Below, in pieces: positions 20,262-31,841 of a stretch of 62,654 bases of DNA. The translations under genes were made by a program, and so were the position numbers. The stretch's first letter is position 1. Every line of letters begins with the position of its first letter. Source of the stretch: Cytidiella melzeri (Eukaryota; Basidiomycota; Agaricomycetes; Polyporales; Irpicaceae); NCBI GenBank assembly GCA_022592445.1, contig JABYQR010000276.1:1-62654 (forward strand), read 5' to 3'. The notes under the pieces were generated by a model. The model made no database searches. It was not told the origin of the DNA and saw only the letters and a list, made by a program, of their open reading frames with translations.

Positions 20262-23025
20262 GTGGTAGAAGTTGTAGATAAGCTGCATGAATGTTACGGT
20301 CCGAAGACCACCTGTCTGACACAAACAAAATTTACCAGTTGTTCCATCTTTGCCGTCCTATCTACAAGATGGAAAAACTGCTCGACGACGCCAACAACAT
20401 CTGCAGCAAGCTTATTGATGCTGGCGTTGACATCTCCAATCACGTCTTCTACGCCGCCATCATCGGCATCATTCCTCCTGCCTACGCCGCTACACACCAG
20501 AACTACAAAGTTGGCGTGCGTTCTCCCACTCCGGCTGGAGAGAAGTACCAGTACAGGCCCAACGCGCTCATCGCTGAGCTTTGTTGTGAGTCTACCAACT
20601 GGCGACTCACTTACCCTCTAGATACTTCAGAGTCTAAGGGTCCCACTACGTTTGTCCCGAAGGAAAAGACACACACTTCTTTGGCTTTGCATGCCAAGGG
20701 CAAGGCTGTGGTCAAACGCTTGGTCAAGACTACAACTCCTTCCCGAGCTGCCGCAGCTCTTCGCTTGTCAAGCAAGCCCTCCACTTCTGGGCAGGGTAAT
20801 TGCTTCAACTGTGGTCAGCCCAGCCAGATTACACCGACGTTTCCTCTGCCCTGGACTGAAACATCCAAGGCTGCGATGAAAAAGAAGGGCATTACTCAAA
20901 AATCTGCTGCCTTTGCCACTCAAGGCAAGAAGAAAGAGTCTGCCGCTGCTGGCTCTTCAACTGCTACTGGCGTCATGGCCAATGTCACTGCCGCCGCTGA
21001 CTCAGACAATGAGGTCCTCGAGCACCCTCACTCTGTGCCCGTTTCAACTATGCCACAGACTGTGGCTTTACCGGTCAGAGCGCGTGGATTAAGTCTCTTT
21101 CTGACTCAGACGTCACAATGCACGTAAGTCCTCGTACCATTTGCTCTACTTTACTTCCACTGTTCGCAACTTCGTCGTCTGAAAAGTCCGTTCATGTCAT
21201 TGATACTGGTGCTACAATTCACTGTACACCATATTGTGACTTACTTTTCAACGTCCACTCCGTACCAACCATCTTACTCATTGTCACCAACTCAGAACAA
21301 ATAAGTCTCAAACTCGCCGGCAACATGGTACTCGAGGTAGAACAAGGAAATGATATGCATAATCAACTCATGCTAAAGAACATCTATTACAACTCACAAC
21401 TACCCTTTACGCTTATCAGTGTTTCAAAATTGGACTCTGATTATCGCTTTACTTTTTTCTGCAATACTTGTACTATATACAACTTGAATGCGTCTTGTGT
21501 AGCTGTGATACTAAAATCAAACAATTTATACTTGCTTAACTCTACTTGTGTGGCTTCTTTAGCAAGCGTGCATAACTCGGGAATAACAATGTTTGAACTT
21601 CATAAAAAACTCGGTCACATCAGTTACTTCCAGATCAACAAACTACTTGAAACATCCAAGCTTATCTTCACAACTCATATCACTGACCGCACAGAAACTC
21701 CGTGCGAGGACTGTATCTCAAATAATATGTATTGTATTCCAGTCCCCAAAACCCGTACTTTGCCATTGGCTACTTCCTTCGGTGATCAATTTCATATCGA
21801 CATCTTTGGGCCACTACCCACTACATCAACTGGTCATTATCTGTACTAGTTTACTACTGTTGACAACTCAACTCGATGGCTAACACTTGCACCAATAAAG
21901 ACAGAAGATGACACCTTCACTCAATGGGTTATCTTCTCTACTGAACTCTTACGCAATACAACATTCGTGTCAAGATTCTACAATCTGACAACAACGGTGT
22001 CTTCACTAGTGCAAATATGACAAACAACTTGAAGTCACAAGGTACTATAACCTGACTTACTGTGCACGCTACTCCTGCACAAAATGGCGTTGCTGAACAT
22101 ACACACCAGACTATTATGAACTTGGTCTGTGTAAATCTGCATACAGCTGTTTTATCAAGTCAATTATGGTGGTATGCTGCGCTTCATGCGGTTTATCTCT
22201 ATAATCACACTCCTCGTGCTCCTCTTCAATATAAAACTCCTTACTTCAAACGCTATGGTACTGAAGCAAACCTTGATGCACTTCAAAACTTTGGTCAACC
22301 ATGTATTGTATATGACAAATACTGAACCAATAAACTTGCACCGAAGGGCAAATGCGCCATTTGGACAGGCTTTGCTGAACATTCCAAGGGCCACTACGTC
22401 TATTTTGGGACATGCATAGGTGTTGGACAAAATTGGCAATTTGTTGACTCTATGACACAAATTGAAGGGGAGCAAGAACCAAATATTGAAAAACCTACTT
22501 TCAAAAAACAACTTGAACTTGAGGAGAATCCTCATGTCAAACCCATGGGCATTGACGAGCCTGACCCTTCTGGTCCTAGGCGTACTACCAGAGAGCCTAA
22601 GCCTTTGTGCAAAGCTCAAGGCTTGAACTACCATGAAGTTGATACAAACATTGCCTTCTACTTGACTGAATTCAACGCATACTACGCTGAAGACGTCGGT
22701 GATCCAGTTACTTACAAAGACGTACTTAACCACCCACTCAAGATAGACTGGCTCAAGTCGGTGAAAACCGAGGTTGATACCCTCGAACAACTTGGCACTT
22801 GGGAATACTGTATCCCGCCATTGAATGCAAACATCATTGGTTCGCGCTTTGTCTATAAGACAAAAGACAAAAAGGGCAAAGTCACTAAACTCAAGTCAAG
22901 AACGGTTGCGCAAGGATACTCCCAGCGTGAAAGTATTGATTACTACTTGAATGATTTATTTGCACCTGTTGCACGTATAAATTCATTACGATCTGTACTC
23001 ACTCTCGCGGCTTCACTACATTTGA
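20262..23025 (+). pseudogene. Decayed Ty1/copia element copia-2
   Basis: Copia domains occur in order with many breaks. Gag (~20291-21127) has the remnant of a zinc knuckle (CFNCGQPSQ, its His/Cys half lost). The protease has DTGATIHCTPYCDLLF (~21205). The GAG-pre-integrase and integrase start follow (HKKLGHISYFQINKLLE, CEDCISNN, HIDIFGPLP) up to a stop at 21849. The integrase C-terminal part (TPAQNGVAEHTHQT, 22062-22325) and the reverse transcriptase N-terminus (WLKSVKTEVDTLEQLGTWEY, SRTVAQGYSQRESIDY, LFAPVARINSLRSVL; to ~23025) complete it. The palm with the active site and the RNase H are missing. It is much more diverged than copia-1, and its AT-rich codon use differs. No LTRs were recognised. 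Confidence 0.8.
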
Positions 23026-23354
23026 AGAAGAACCAGCAAAAGCTTGACCAATCCTTGCCTGACAAACCAAGGAGGAAAGCCAGACGAACCCATGATTGTG
23101 GAACAGAATATTCTCAAGAAGCTGTACGTGTTTTGGTGCAGCATGCAGAGGAGGAGGCCATGAACTCTCTGTCCAGGCCTCTACAGTGGTACCGGTGCGT
23201 TACCCTTTGTTATTCATCCCGCGCACTGAATGTCCTCATGATTAGCGTGTTTGTAGGCAGGTTTTGACACTAGCAATTCCAACGGTGCAGATCCGTACCT
23301 ACAAGACATGTTTGTAGATTCATGTGGGGGTTCAGGTATTGTTTATCGCTATAA

Positions 23355-24077
23355 TTGACCGTGCGCACAATTTCTGACACATCTATAGAAGATTTGGAGG
23401 AAGATTGCCACAGGAGTTTCCTTTGTTCGCCTACTCTGTCAGACTGGCATTCATCAGGCAGTCATTCCTCCGCCATGGACCCTGATAATGAAGATGGCTA
23501 CTCCTCCAACACTTCTGACCTTGACATAGAGAGGGACCCCCTCTTCCTGGAGCTCAAAAATAATTTTGATCATGCTGACCAGCTGGTGCACGCGAATGAC
23601 AATCAAGGGGATGATTTTGATCTACAGTTGGCATTCTACAAGGACCCTATCATTTGCAACATCTACCTTTGTGTTTTCCTGGAGGCTACGTTTAATCACG
23701 CCACTCATGAGTCCATACAAACTCAGCTTGACACTCACCATAGGACACTCAAAGCCTGTCAAGACTGCGGTATGCCAATTGAAGGACTTGAGACAATGGC
23801 GCAGACCATACACACGGTTGAACGCCGTCTGGGTGTTGACCCCGATCAATACCTATTTTAGTATTTTCTCTGCGACGTATGCTGGGATAGTTACCACCCT
23901 GATGAGCTCAGCAATCTCGAATCCACACTCTGTCCTCAAGAAGACTGCTCTGGCCGTCTTTGTAGTCTCAAGCGCCTTGAGACCAACACTAAACAAGTGC
24001 CCAATAAAATCCTGGCAACTTGTCCCATCATTCCACAAATCCAGCAGATGCTGTTGCGACCGGAAAATTTGAAGATT
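23355..24077 (+). pseudogene. Tnp2-like (CACTA-type) transposase, N-terminal part
   Basis: The first frame (23355-23861) contains an acidic stretch (MDPDNEDGYSSNTSDLD) and MPIEGLETMAQTIHTVERRLG. After one stop, YFLCDVCWDSYHPDELSNL and CPQEDCSGRLCSLKRLETNTK follow: a Cys-rich block typical of the N-terminus of Tnp2-like transposases in Agaricomycetes. The end (PQIQQMLLRPENLKI) runs into the Helitron-like insertion at 24078. The gene resumes at 26875 with QHWRTEDDQPG. Intron-like ends lie around 23865. Assigned from remembered motifs. Confidence 0.65.
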
Positions 24078-24714
24078 TTACAATTCCTGAAGAATGAAGA
24101 AGAATTGTTCCAGTGTGCTCCAGCACATTGATACCTTTTCAGATGTGACCTTTTTGTCCCCCAAAATGTGGGAATCTGATGGCAGAATACAAACAGTAAC
24201 AGTGTCAATAACAAAACAATGAATACAGCTGATGGCATCACACTGGCCTTGTTATCAGCCCTTTATAACTTTGTATCAGATCACTTTTGCAATCGAAATG
24301 CAGTTTTTGATTTTTACAGACTGCAAATGGTTACAAATCTGTACATATCATACACCATTGAATAGCCCTATCTTGTGGCAACATCTTGGTACAAACATCC
24401 TGTCAATTGAAGGGGAATTGAGCAAGTTATGGCCTGTCTACTGAAAAAGGTCACTCAGACTCAAATTCAAATTGCACTCTTGCTATGATCCCAAATTCTG
24501 GTCAGGTACATGTGCAGCAGTCTACAGACATTTCTTGCTCTCTGAACAAGGAATACAATTAGAAGACATGCCACACATAGTATTGGCTCTGAGCAAGAGT
24601 TACCAGTACTTTGGAAGCTAACTACCAAACCCAATCCCTACATTCTTGGACAATGTAAATTTGTGGCTGCATTAGTAGTGAGTACTGTATCTGATTGTTT
24701 CACAAAGTTTCACC

Positions 24715-25335
24715 ACTTTTAGTTGCTCTCCAAGCAGGAGTTACAATCAGAACACCGCCTGTGGCAGTTCCAATGGGGTGAGGCAGTTCAGACATCAACA
24801 GTACATGGTTGCATCAGCAGCAAGCACTGCATTGGATTGTTGCACAAAGTTTTACAACCATTAGTTACTCTCTAAGGAGGAGTTAAAATCAGAACATAGC
24901 CTGTGGCAGTTCTGATGGGGCTGAGGCAGTCCAGACATCAACAGGCTGTGGTTGCATCACAATAGAGCACTGCCTTTGATTCTTCCATACAGTTTCACAA
25001 CCACCAGTTGCTCTATAAGCAGGAGTTACAATCAGAACATAGCCTGTGGCAGCTCTGATGGGGGTGAGGCAATGCAGACATCAGCCAGTGCTGCATTCAA
25101 TTGGTTCACGAAATTTCACAACCATTAGTTGCTCTCTAAAGGGGAGTTACAATCAGAGCACAGCCTGTGGCAGTTCTAGTGGGGCTGAGGCAGTTCAGAC
25201 ATCAACAGGACAGAGTTGCATCAGCGGCAAGCACTGCATTTGATTGTTCCACAAAGTTTCACAGCCACTAGTTGCTCTATAAGCAGGAGTCACAATCAGA
25301 ACACAGCCTGTGGCAGTTTCAATGGAGATGAGGCA
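24715..25335 (+). repeat. Minisatellite of ~140-bp units inside N2
   Basis: About four to five units of the same type as in N1 (TTGCTCT...AGCAGGAG...GCCTGTGGCAG...TTCAGACATCAACAG). Copy number and unit order differ from N1. Confidence 0.75.
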
Positions 25336-26465
25336 GTTCATACCTCAACAGGATATCAAGCCCTTCAATTCTTGAGCAAGCAATTTTCTGTCATCAGCAG
25401 TGAACACTGCACAAGATTCATGATAAGATATATGAAGCCCCTTGCCGCCATTAGTAACTACCCTCATCAATGTATGGCTTGTTTTTCTGCAACTAAACTT
25501 ATCATTTGTAGTACAGTCACTTTATCCTAGATCAAGTTGCCTATCAACGGTGTCCCTGATTAAAAATGCCTGTAATACAGTCGATATTCATGACTAGATG
25601 GCTTGGCAAGGTCCTTACCAGGGACAGAGTTGCTTACTCAGGTTTCTTTTGGTAACAAAATCACAGGTGCAATTAACTATTTCATGCAAAAAAATTTATT
25701 CAATTTGCTATCAATAACATAATCACTTGCAACCCTGCTCCTGCAGTTTACCAAATTGTATCTAGAATAATTAACATAGTTCAACACCATCAAGAAGAAG
25801 ACGCATGTCAAACAATCTTTATCTCCATGCTCTACTCCACCAACTTGTACATGTTTTAATTCTGTACTCACACACATTGTTGCACCTCAAACAATGCAGC
25901 ACAGTCCCTCTTCTTTCATGAATAATTGTGTGCTTCAGTGGAGACAAACCACCATATGTCATGGATGGCCTGACTAGCCCTTAATTTTCGCAATTTACCT
26001 CTTGTTTTTATCTGTAAAACTCTGGGCTACAACCTAGTTTCAATTCTCTCTGCATAAACTCCCTTTTCACGTCTATTAAGCGCCCGTATCACGTGGCTTA
26101 GACGCTCCACACGGTCACATTACTTGCTACTACGTCACACTGGCATGTGACTTAGCTTAAGTAAGACCACATGGCTACAAGCACATGGCTCAGCCCATAG
26201 CTAGGGTTTGATGTCATAGATACTGTCCACATGGGCTCCTTATTGTTCTTTCCTTATTGTTCTCTTTATGGAAGGATGTTCTCACAGGTGTGGGAATGGA
26301 ATACAATAGTTGGTCTCCTTTTAGATAGATTCTCTCACGGGTAGAGTTCTTGGCAAGGTCTAGACAATAGCTATTGTTCTCCTTTAGGTAGTTCTTTTGT
26401 TCTTCGTTCCCATGGCTTCTTGCAAAGCCTGCCCTCAACATGGTCTGTGCGCAGGTCCCTGAAGT

Positions 26466-26475
26466 CTATATAAGC
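26466..26475 (+). promoter_or_regulatory. TATA box of the Gypsy-B LTR
   Basis: TCTATATAAG lies ~55 nt upstream of the LTR intron donor at 26531 and is conserved in all four Gypsy-B LTRs. Confidence 0.6.
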
Positions 26476-26530
26476 TGCTACATGTACGCTCCTAGCCCCC
26501 ATCTCGACCTCTTGGTCTTTACTGGGCTAG

Positions 26531-26597
26531 GTAAGCAAATCCCCTCTGTACTACATAGCTGCTAGTCAGAATACTAACTTGGTCTTTACTGGGCTAG
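26531..26597 (+). other. LTR leader intron of Gypsy-B with duplicated 3' splice module
   Basis: 67 nt: donor GTAAGC, branch TACTAAC (~26572-26578), acceptor GGGCTAG. The 20 nt before the donor (26511-26530) recur exactly as the last 20 nt of the intron (26578-26597). Equivalents: 30417-30483, 38490-38557 and 45536-45603 (minus strand). The repeats are identical in all four copies. Confidence 0.7.
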
Positions 26598-26874
26598 ATA
26601 TCTGTATAAGGTTTATAGCTGGTGAGAGCATTGTGCTATATGCCTGCCACCACCTCGTCGTTGTCTTCCACTCCGTGTCCCTAGTCATTACATCGAGCTC
26701 CGTCTCCGTGACACCATATTACTATATATTGATCATTGAAGAAGCTATTCCCAACAGAATTACTTGTTCTGGCTGCTACAAGCACCAAGTTTCTTACAAA
26801 TCTGGCTCAAAAAGTAATATTTCATTCAATGTTCAGGAATTGTACTTGCTGCTTGCCGGCCTTGCTAATGCTAG

Positions 26875-29208
26875 TCCAACACTGGCGCACTGAGGACGAT
26901 CAGCCAGGGCGTTACCCCCCCCCCCCAATTTACATGTCGGACTGGATGCATTCCCGTATCTTAATGTCCCTTGACGAGACATCTACAATGGTTGGGCTTG
27001 GTGCGCTGCACAGGCTGGTCTAACGCATTGACGAGGCGGAGAATGGGATGTGGAGGATGTAGACATCACAAATCAACCAGCGTTTTGTGTTATTGCCCAA
27101 CGGGCTTCTTGTGATGATTAACATAGATTGGTTAGTTGGTTTCTTCTGTGGTAGGCCTATCATGCAGCTGATCCGTGATACAGGTTTACGCCCATGAAGA
27201 CCAGTAAATTTGCAAGCAAGTAATCATGCGGTGCCATGGATGCTACGCTCCTCAGCAATCCACGTCAAAAATGGTTTGACCGTGATGAAACGGTGCTCAT
27301 ATGCGTCATACCAGGCCCAGGCAAGCCGTCACTTGAGCAGCTTAACTCAGTCATTGAACTGTTTGTCAAAGACATGTTACAACTTGGTCATGGTCAGTAG
27401 TTTCTGTTAATTGCTCTTCCAGTCTTACTCGTCTTTGTTACAGATGTTCCATTCAGAATCCACGGCATGAACGAGTGCATGATGACTCATGTGCAGCTGT
27501 TCATCAACTCGTCAGATCTACCCGTCACTCACAATTTGACCGGCCTCTGCTCATGTACTAGCAAATATTTTATGTGCCCGTGGTGCCGTCAAACGTTTGC
27601 GTCTCTCACACACGAGGACTGCTTCTCTCCAGAAAGTAAGCAAATGAAATTTGATCAACCACAAAATTGACGTGTTATACCAATAGAATTCAAACCACGT
27701 CAGGACTGGTGGTACCTCAAGTATGCTTTCCTCTCTCGTGATTTGGACGCTGCAGAGCGCAAGGAAATTGCCGTGAAGAAGGGAAAAAGATGGTCAGTAC
27801 TTGACGAGTTGCCTGGTTGGCTGCCAGCACAAAACTTGCCATTAGAATTCATGCATGCAACATTTCTCGGTGAGTTGTTGGTATCTGTGAATGCAGGCTT
27901 ACAATGCTCTCTCTCTATCTCTTTATTCTAGGGGAGGTACATCACGTCATGCAGGAAATAATTGAGGGCAGCAGAATGCTGACGCACGCAGTCGCCATGA
28001 CAAATCCAATGAGAAGTTCTCATCTTTTTTATCCTCAATAGAGTGGCTCAGATTGATTGGCCAAATCCCTGCCAAGGTAAACCGGTCTTGACAATTGTGG
28101 CAGTACAACATTGTGCTGACTGAGTTTTGAGCTTGACGAGGGCACACTAAAGGCTGATCAGTGGCGCAATTTTGCAAACGTCCTGCCTGTTGCGCTATAT
28201 TGTGCCTTGAAATTTGATGGACAGATACCTGACACCAACGCCCCTAAACTCAATACTTCAACAAAGGCAGGCAGAGCAGAAGCAAAGAAGGAGGCCCTCT
28301 TGGCCAGCCACCGCAGGGAGGTGCGCGCACGCGATCACAACGTCACAATTGAAGACTTGCAAGACAGCCACAATGAGGAGGGCCTTTGCGAAGACCAAAC
28401 AAAGATGAGTTGTAGCTATCATGATTATTACAAGAACATTCTCAACCGCTGCACGGCTGCTCGGATTTACGCTTCGAGGTCCATCATGCCAAGGGAAATA
28501 CTCCGCGCTGGCGGAAATCACAGTTGCGCATGTGCTTCATGGGCACGTATGGGCTGTCACTTGATGCCAAATTTCCATCTATCCGAGCACAACCCTGATT
28601 TTTTACTGGCATATGGTCCTCCATACGCGTACTGGGGATATCCAATGGAGCAACACAACAGTTTCCTAAAGCGATTTTGCCACAACGGGCATGGCGGGGG
28701 TGAGCTCGAAGCAACCCTGATGCGTGGCTGGATGAAACATGCCCTTGTTTCTGATCTGGTATGTGTATACACATGCTGACGCACATCTTTGCTGCTCATT
28801 ATGCGTAGATATACCACCTGCGGTCCCTGGAAGACCTGACGGAGAGTGACCTCCAGATGATTCGAACACTGGAAGGCTATCAAGGTGGAGGTCACAAAGG
28901 TACACGGTGCAACACGCTCATGAATGCAATTGCTGCAAGATCAAACACCGCTGAGGGTAAGCATGCATACGTGAAGTACCATCCTGCGGACTTGCTTTGT
29001 CACAGGATGCATTGAATATCTATCCCGTAGTCATGCAATTAATTCTCAAGACTGATGCCGATGTAGCACCAGGGCAGAATCTCTACGCCCTCGTGCTCTC
29101 TTATCTGCAGGGTCTATGGCGCGGCGAAGTGGAACTTATGCCAGACACGGCACCTGCAACCATGGGCAAACCCTTTTTAGGGTCTGCCATGAAATCATAC
29201 AGCTGTCG
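26875..29208 (+). pseudogene. Tnp2-like transposase, central and C-terminal part
   Basis: After the Helitron-like insertion the gene continues with QHWRTEDDQPG and IYMSDWMHSR (~26880-26955), then degenerate sequence. VIPGPGKPSLEQLNSVIELFVKDML follows (~27325-27390), then exon pieces carrying RIHGMNECMMTHVQLF, LTGLCSCTSKYFMCPWC and FASLTHEDCFSP (27455-27640). WWYLKYAFLSRDLDAAERK and LDELPGWLPAQNLPLEFMHATFLGE (27700-27870) come next. A long C-terminal frame (28207-28779) has NFHLSEHNPDFLLAYGPPYAYWGYPMEQ and GHGGGELEATLMRGW. Short introns (for example ~27400-27443 and ~27869-27931) fit. Stops and frameshifts make it non-functional. It ends where the Gypsy-A2 LTR begins. Confidence 0.75.
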
Positions 29209-29213
29209 CGGAG

Positions 29214-30003
29214 CGACTGCTGATAGACTGATAAACCCTAAACAAGGGTGAAGTAGATGTGAGGGGGAAGAGGAAGGGGATCTCCAACGACGACAGCAAG
29301 GTCAAAGTCGATGATAAGCAGGCAAGCAGGCACAGAGGCCGGATACTAGCAGTGCAAATGACAGAGTTAATAAGGTATGATACTAAGTTACATGCAGTAA
29401 CTCACCTAGCAGTGCAAATGACAGAGAGGTCAAGATGCAGAGCTAGGGAGGGTAAGGGCTACTATATATACTGTGGCTGGGTGGTCTGTGCACAAGTTCC
29501 CACACTAGGGACTGGAGTAACTGTGGGGCTGGAGTAACAATAGAACCATAAGGAACCAGGGTAACTGTCAAGGACCAGGGTAGCTGTCAAAGACCAGGGT
29601 ACGTAGAACAATAGAGCTAGAACAATAAGACAATAGAACAATAGAAACTGGAACAATAGAACAATACAAAGTGGGGGTATCCCTGGGGAATCCCTAACAA
29701 TAGACAGAAGACAATAGACGAAAGACAACAGGACAATAAGAACTGGGGGAATCCCTGGGGAATCCCTAACAATGGAAGGAGAACAATAGAACAATAGCCT
29801 AGGTTGATCTGGAACCGCTCCAGATTGAGTCTAGGGTTTGGGTCTGGACTATTGATAAATAAGGCAGGCTGTCACGTGACCCGGGTTAGGGTTAGGTCCG
29901 GTAACACTCCTAGCCGGAAAATAAGCGTTCTAGATAGGCGCCTAAGGCTGTAAACTTGTGACATTGTTGGAAAAATCCGGTCTCTGTTGGACTATCCATG
30001 TCA
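29214..30003 (-). repeat. Gypsy-A2 LTR (790 bp)
   Basis: Third copy of the Gypsy-A LTR, inserted into the Tnp2-like pseudogene. It is followed by the same purine tract and pol end as Gypsy-A1, so it is a 3' LTR. The leader intron (29346-29405) and repeats are conserved. The AACAATAGA array differs in length from the other two. Confidence 0.92.
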
Positions 30004-30021
30004 TTACCCCCCTCCTAAAAT

Positions 30022-31841
30022 TCATCGCCTCGATGAACTCAGACCAGGGACTCTACCATCTGCCCACTCGAGGTCAGATGCTATAGCTTCTGTGATGTTC
30101 TCCAACGGTTTCCATGGAATGGAGTCGAAGAGTGCTTTGGGCAATTTCTGAGGTGCGTTGGTATGTCTGGCGTGGAACTCTGCAATGCTCTCTTTTGCAT
30201 TGGTCAGATTTACTGCAGGTTCCCACGTTACATCGCCTTCTCCATAGCCTTTCCATTCGACTAGGTACTGCATTTGTCTCCGATAGATCCGACTGTCTAG
30301 TGTCACGGAGACGGAGCTCGACGTAACAACTAGGGACACGGAGTGGAAGACGACGACGAGGTGGTGGCAGGCGTATAGCACAATGCTCTCACCAGCTATA
30401 AACCTTATACAGATATCTAGCCCAGTAAAGACCAAGTTAGTATTTGTACTACCAGCTATATAGTACAAGAGGGGGTGGCTTACCTAGCCCAGTAAAGACC
30501 AAGAGGTCGAGATGGGGGGCTAGGAGCGTACATGTAGCAGTATATATAGACTTCAGGGACCTGCGCACAGACCATGTTGAGGGCAGGCTTTGCAAGAAGC
30601 CGTGTGAACGAAGAACAAAAGAACTACCTAAAAGAGAACAATAGCTATTGTCTAGTCCTTGCCAAGAACTCTACCCGTGAGAGAATCTATCTAAAAGGAG
30701 ACCAACTATTGTATTCCATTCCCACACCTGTGAGAACATCCTTCCATAAAGAGAACAATAGGGAAAGAACAATAAGGAGCCCATGTGGATGGTATCTATG
30801 ACGTCAAACCCTAGCTATGGGCTGAGCCATGTGTCTGTAGCCATGTGGTCTTACTTAAGCTAAGTCACATGCTAGTGTGACGTAGTAGCAAGTAATGTGA
30901 CCGTGTGGAGCGTCTAAGCCACGTGATACGGCGCTTAATAGACGTGAAAAAGGAGTTTATGCAGAGAGAATTGAAACTGGGTTGTAGCCCGGAGTTTTAC
31001 AGATAAAAACAAGAGGTAAATTGCGAAAATTAAGGGCTAGTCAGGCCATCCATGACATCTAGGATCTTCTCGACTTCGTAGATTTGTTGATCATCTACTA
31101 TGATCGGTGCTGGTGGCTCCGGTATGAGGCTGTTTACTTTGTTTTCTCGATACGGAGATAGCCGTTCAACATTGATGTTGTCTGAATGCGATATCCGGAT
31201 TTGAGTTTGATCTGATATGTATGTTCACCAGTTTTCTGAAGGACTGTGAAAGGACCAAGCTGTCTAGGCTCTAGCTTGTCAGACTGTTGATGTACTTTGA
31301 CGTTCTTGGAAGACAACCACACGAGGTCCCCTTCCTTGAAGACTGGAGTAGTTCTGCGGGTGTATGCGGAAGCTTCGGCCATCTTTTCCTTAGATAGACG
31401 CGAGGCAGCTTCGGCTTCTATCCGAACCTGTCTGAGCTTTTCTAGACATGCATCTAGATTCGGCATTCGGCTGTGACGTCCGACTGGTATGGTGAAATCT
31501 GGTAGGTACCTGTACATGACTTCAAACGGAGAGTGCTGCGTTGATGAGTTGACACGAGAGTTGATGGCGAATTCAGCCACTGGGATGTATTCTGCCCAAT
31601 CATCTTGTCGTTGGTCAACAAAGAGTTGTAGAATCTTTTCTACTTCTTGGTTGACTCTTTCCGTTTGACCGTTAGCCTGAGGATGATAGGCTGTAGTCAT
31701 AGCGCCAGTGATGCCTAGTTGTTTATACAACGCTTGCATTACTCGGGCCGCAAACTGAGGTCCTCTATCAGATATGAACTGTCGGGGAATACCATGGAGC
31801 CTAAAGACTTCTTTGATGTGGAGGTCGGCTATGCCGTCAGC
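30022..31841 (-). pseudogene. Gypsy-A2 pol fragment (integrase C-terminus and chromodomain)
   Basis: The chromodomain end (30022-30300: QYLVEWKGYGEGDVTWEP) is interrupted by a solo Gypsy-B LTR and resumes at 31058. The integrase C-terminal part follows (31134-31739: GITGAMTTAYHPQANGQTERVNQE, RQLGPFTVLQKTGEHTYQIKL). The match to Gypsy-A1 breaks off abruptly at ~31841, in the codons upstream of the SDRGPQF region, where unrelated plus-strand Gypsy-C pol begins. The 5' LTR and gag are absent. Confidence 0.88.
30301..31057 (-). repeat. Solo LTR of Gypsy-B in Gypsy-A2
   Basis: On the plus strand it begins TGTCACGGAGACGG and ends CATCCATGACA, with target duplication TCTAG (30296-30300 and 31058-31062). 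757 bp. Leader intron 30417-30483. It is slightly more diverged from the Gypsy-B LTR pair than those two are from each other. Confidence 0.92.

Larger units (their letters stand above)
25957..26713 (+). repeat. Solo LTR of Gypsy-B in N2
   Basis: Begins TGTCATGGATGG and ends CTCCGTGACA, with target duplication CCATA (25952-25956 and 26714-26718). It matches the Gypsy-B LTRs at 38374-39131 and 45420-46177 in inverse orientation. N1 lacks it at the corresponding point (~10876), which confirms the insertion. Confidence 0.92.
24078..26874 (+). mobile_element. Non-autonomous Helentron-like Helitron, copy N2
   Basis: The 5' end (TTACAATTCCTGAAGAATG) is nearly identical to N1. The 3' subterminal GTTCAGGAATTGTA lies at 26831-26844, then the hairpin (GCTG-CTTGC-CGGC) and the terminal CTAG at 26871-26874, followed by T. 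It is inserted in the Tnp2-like gene. Without the solo LTR at 25957-26713 it is ~2.0 kb. It has no ORF of its own. Confidence 0.75.
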
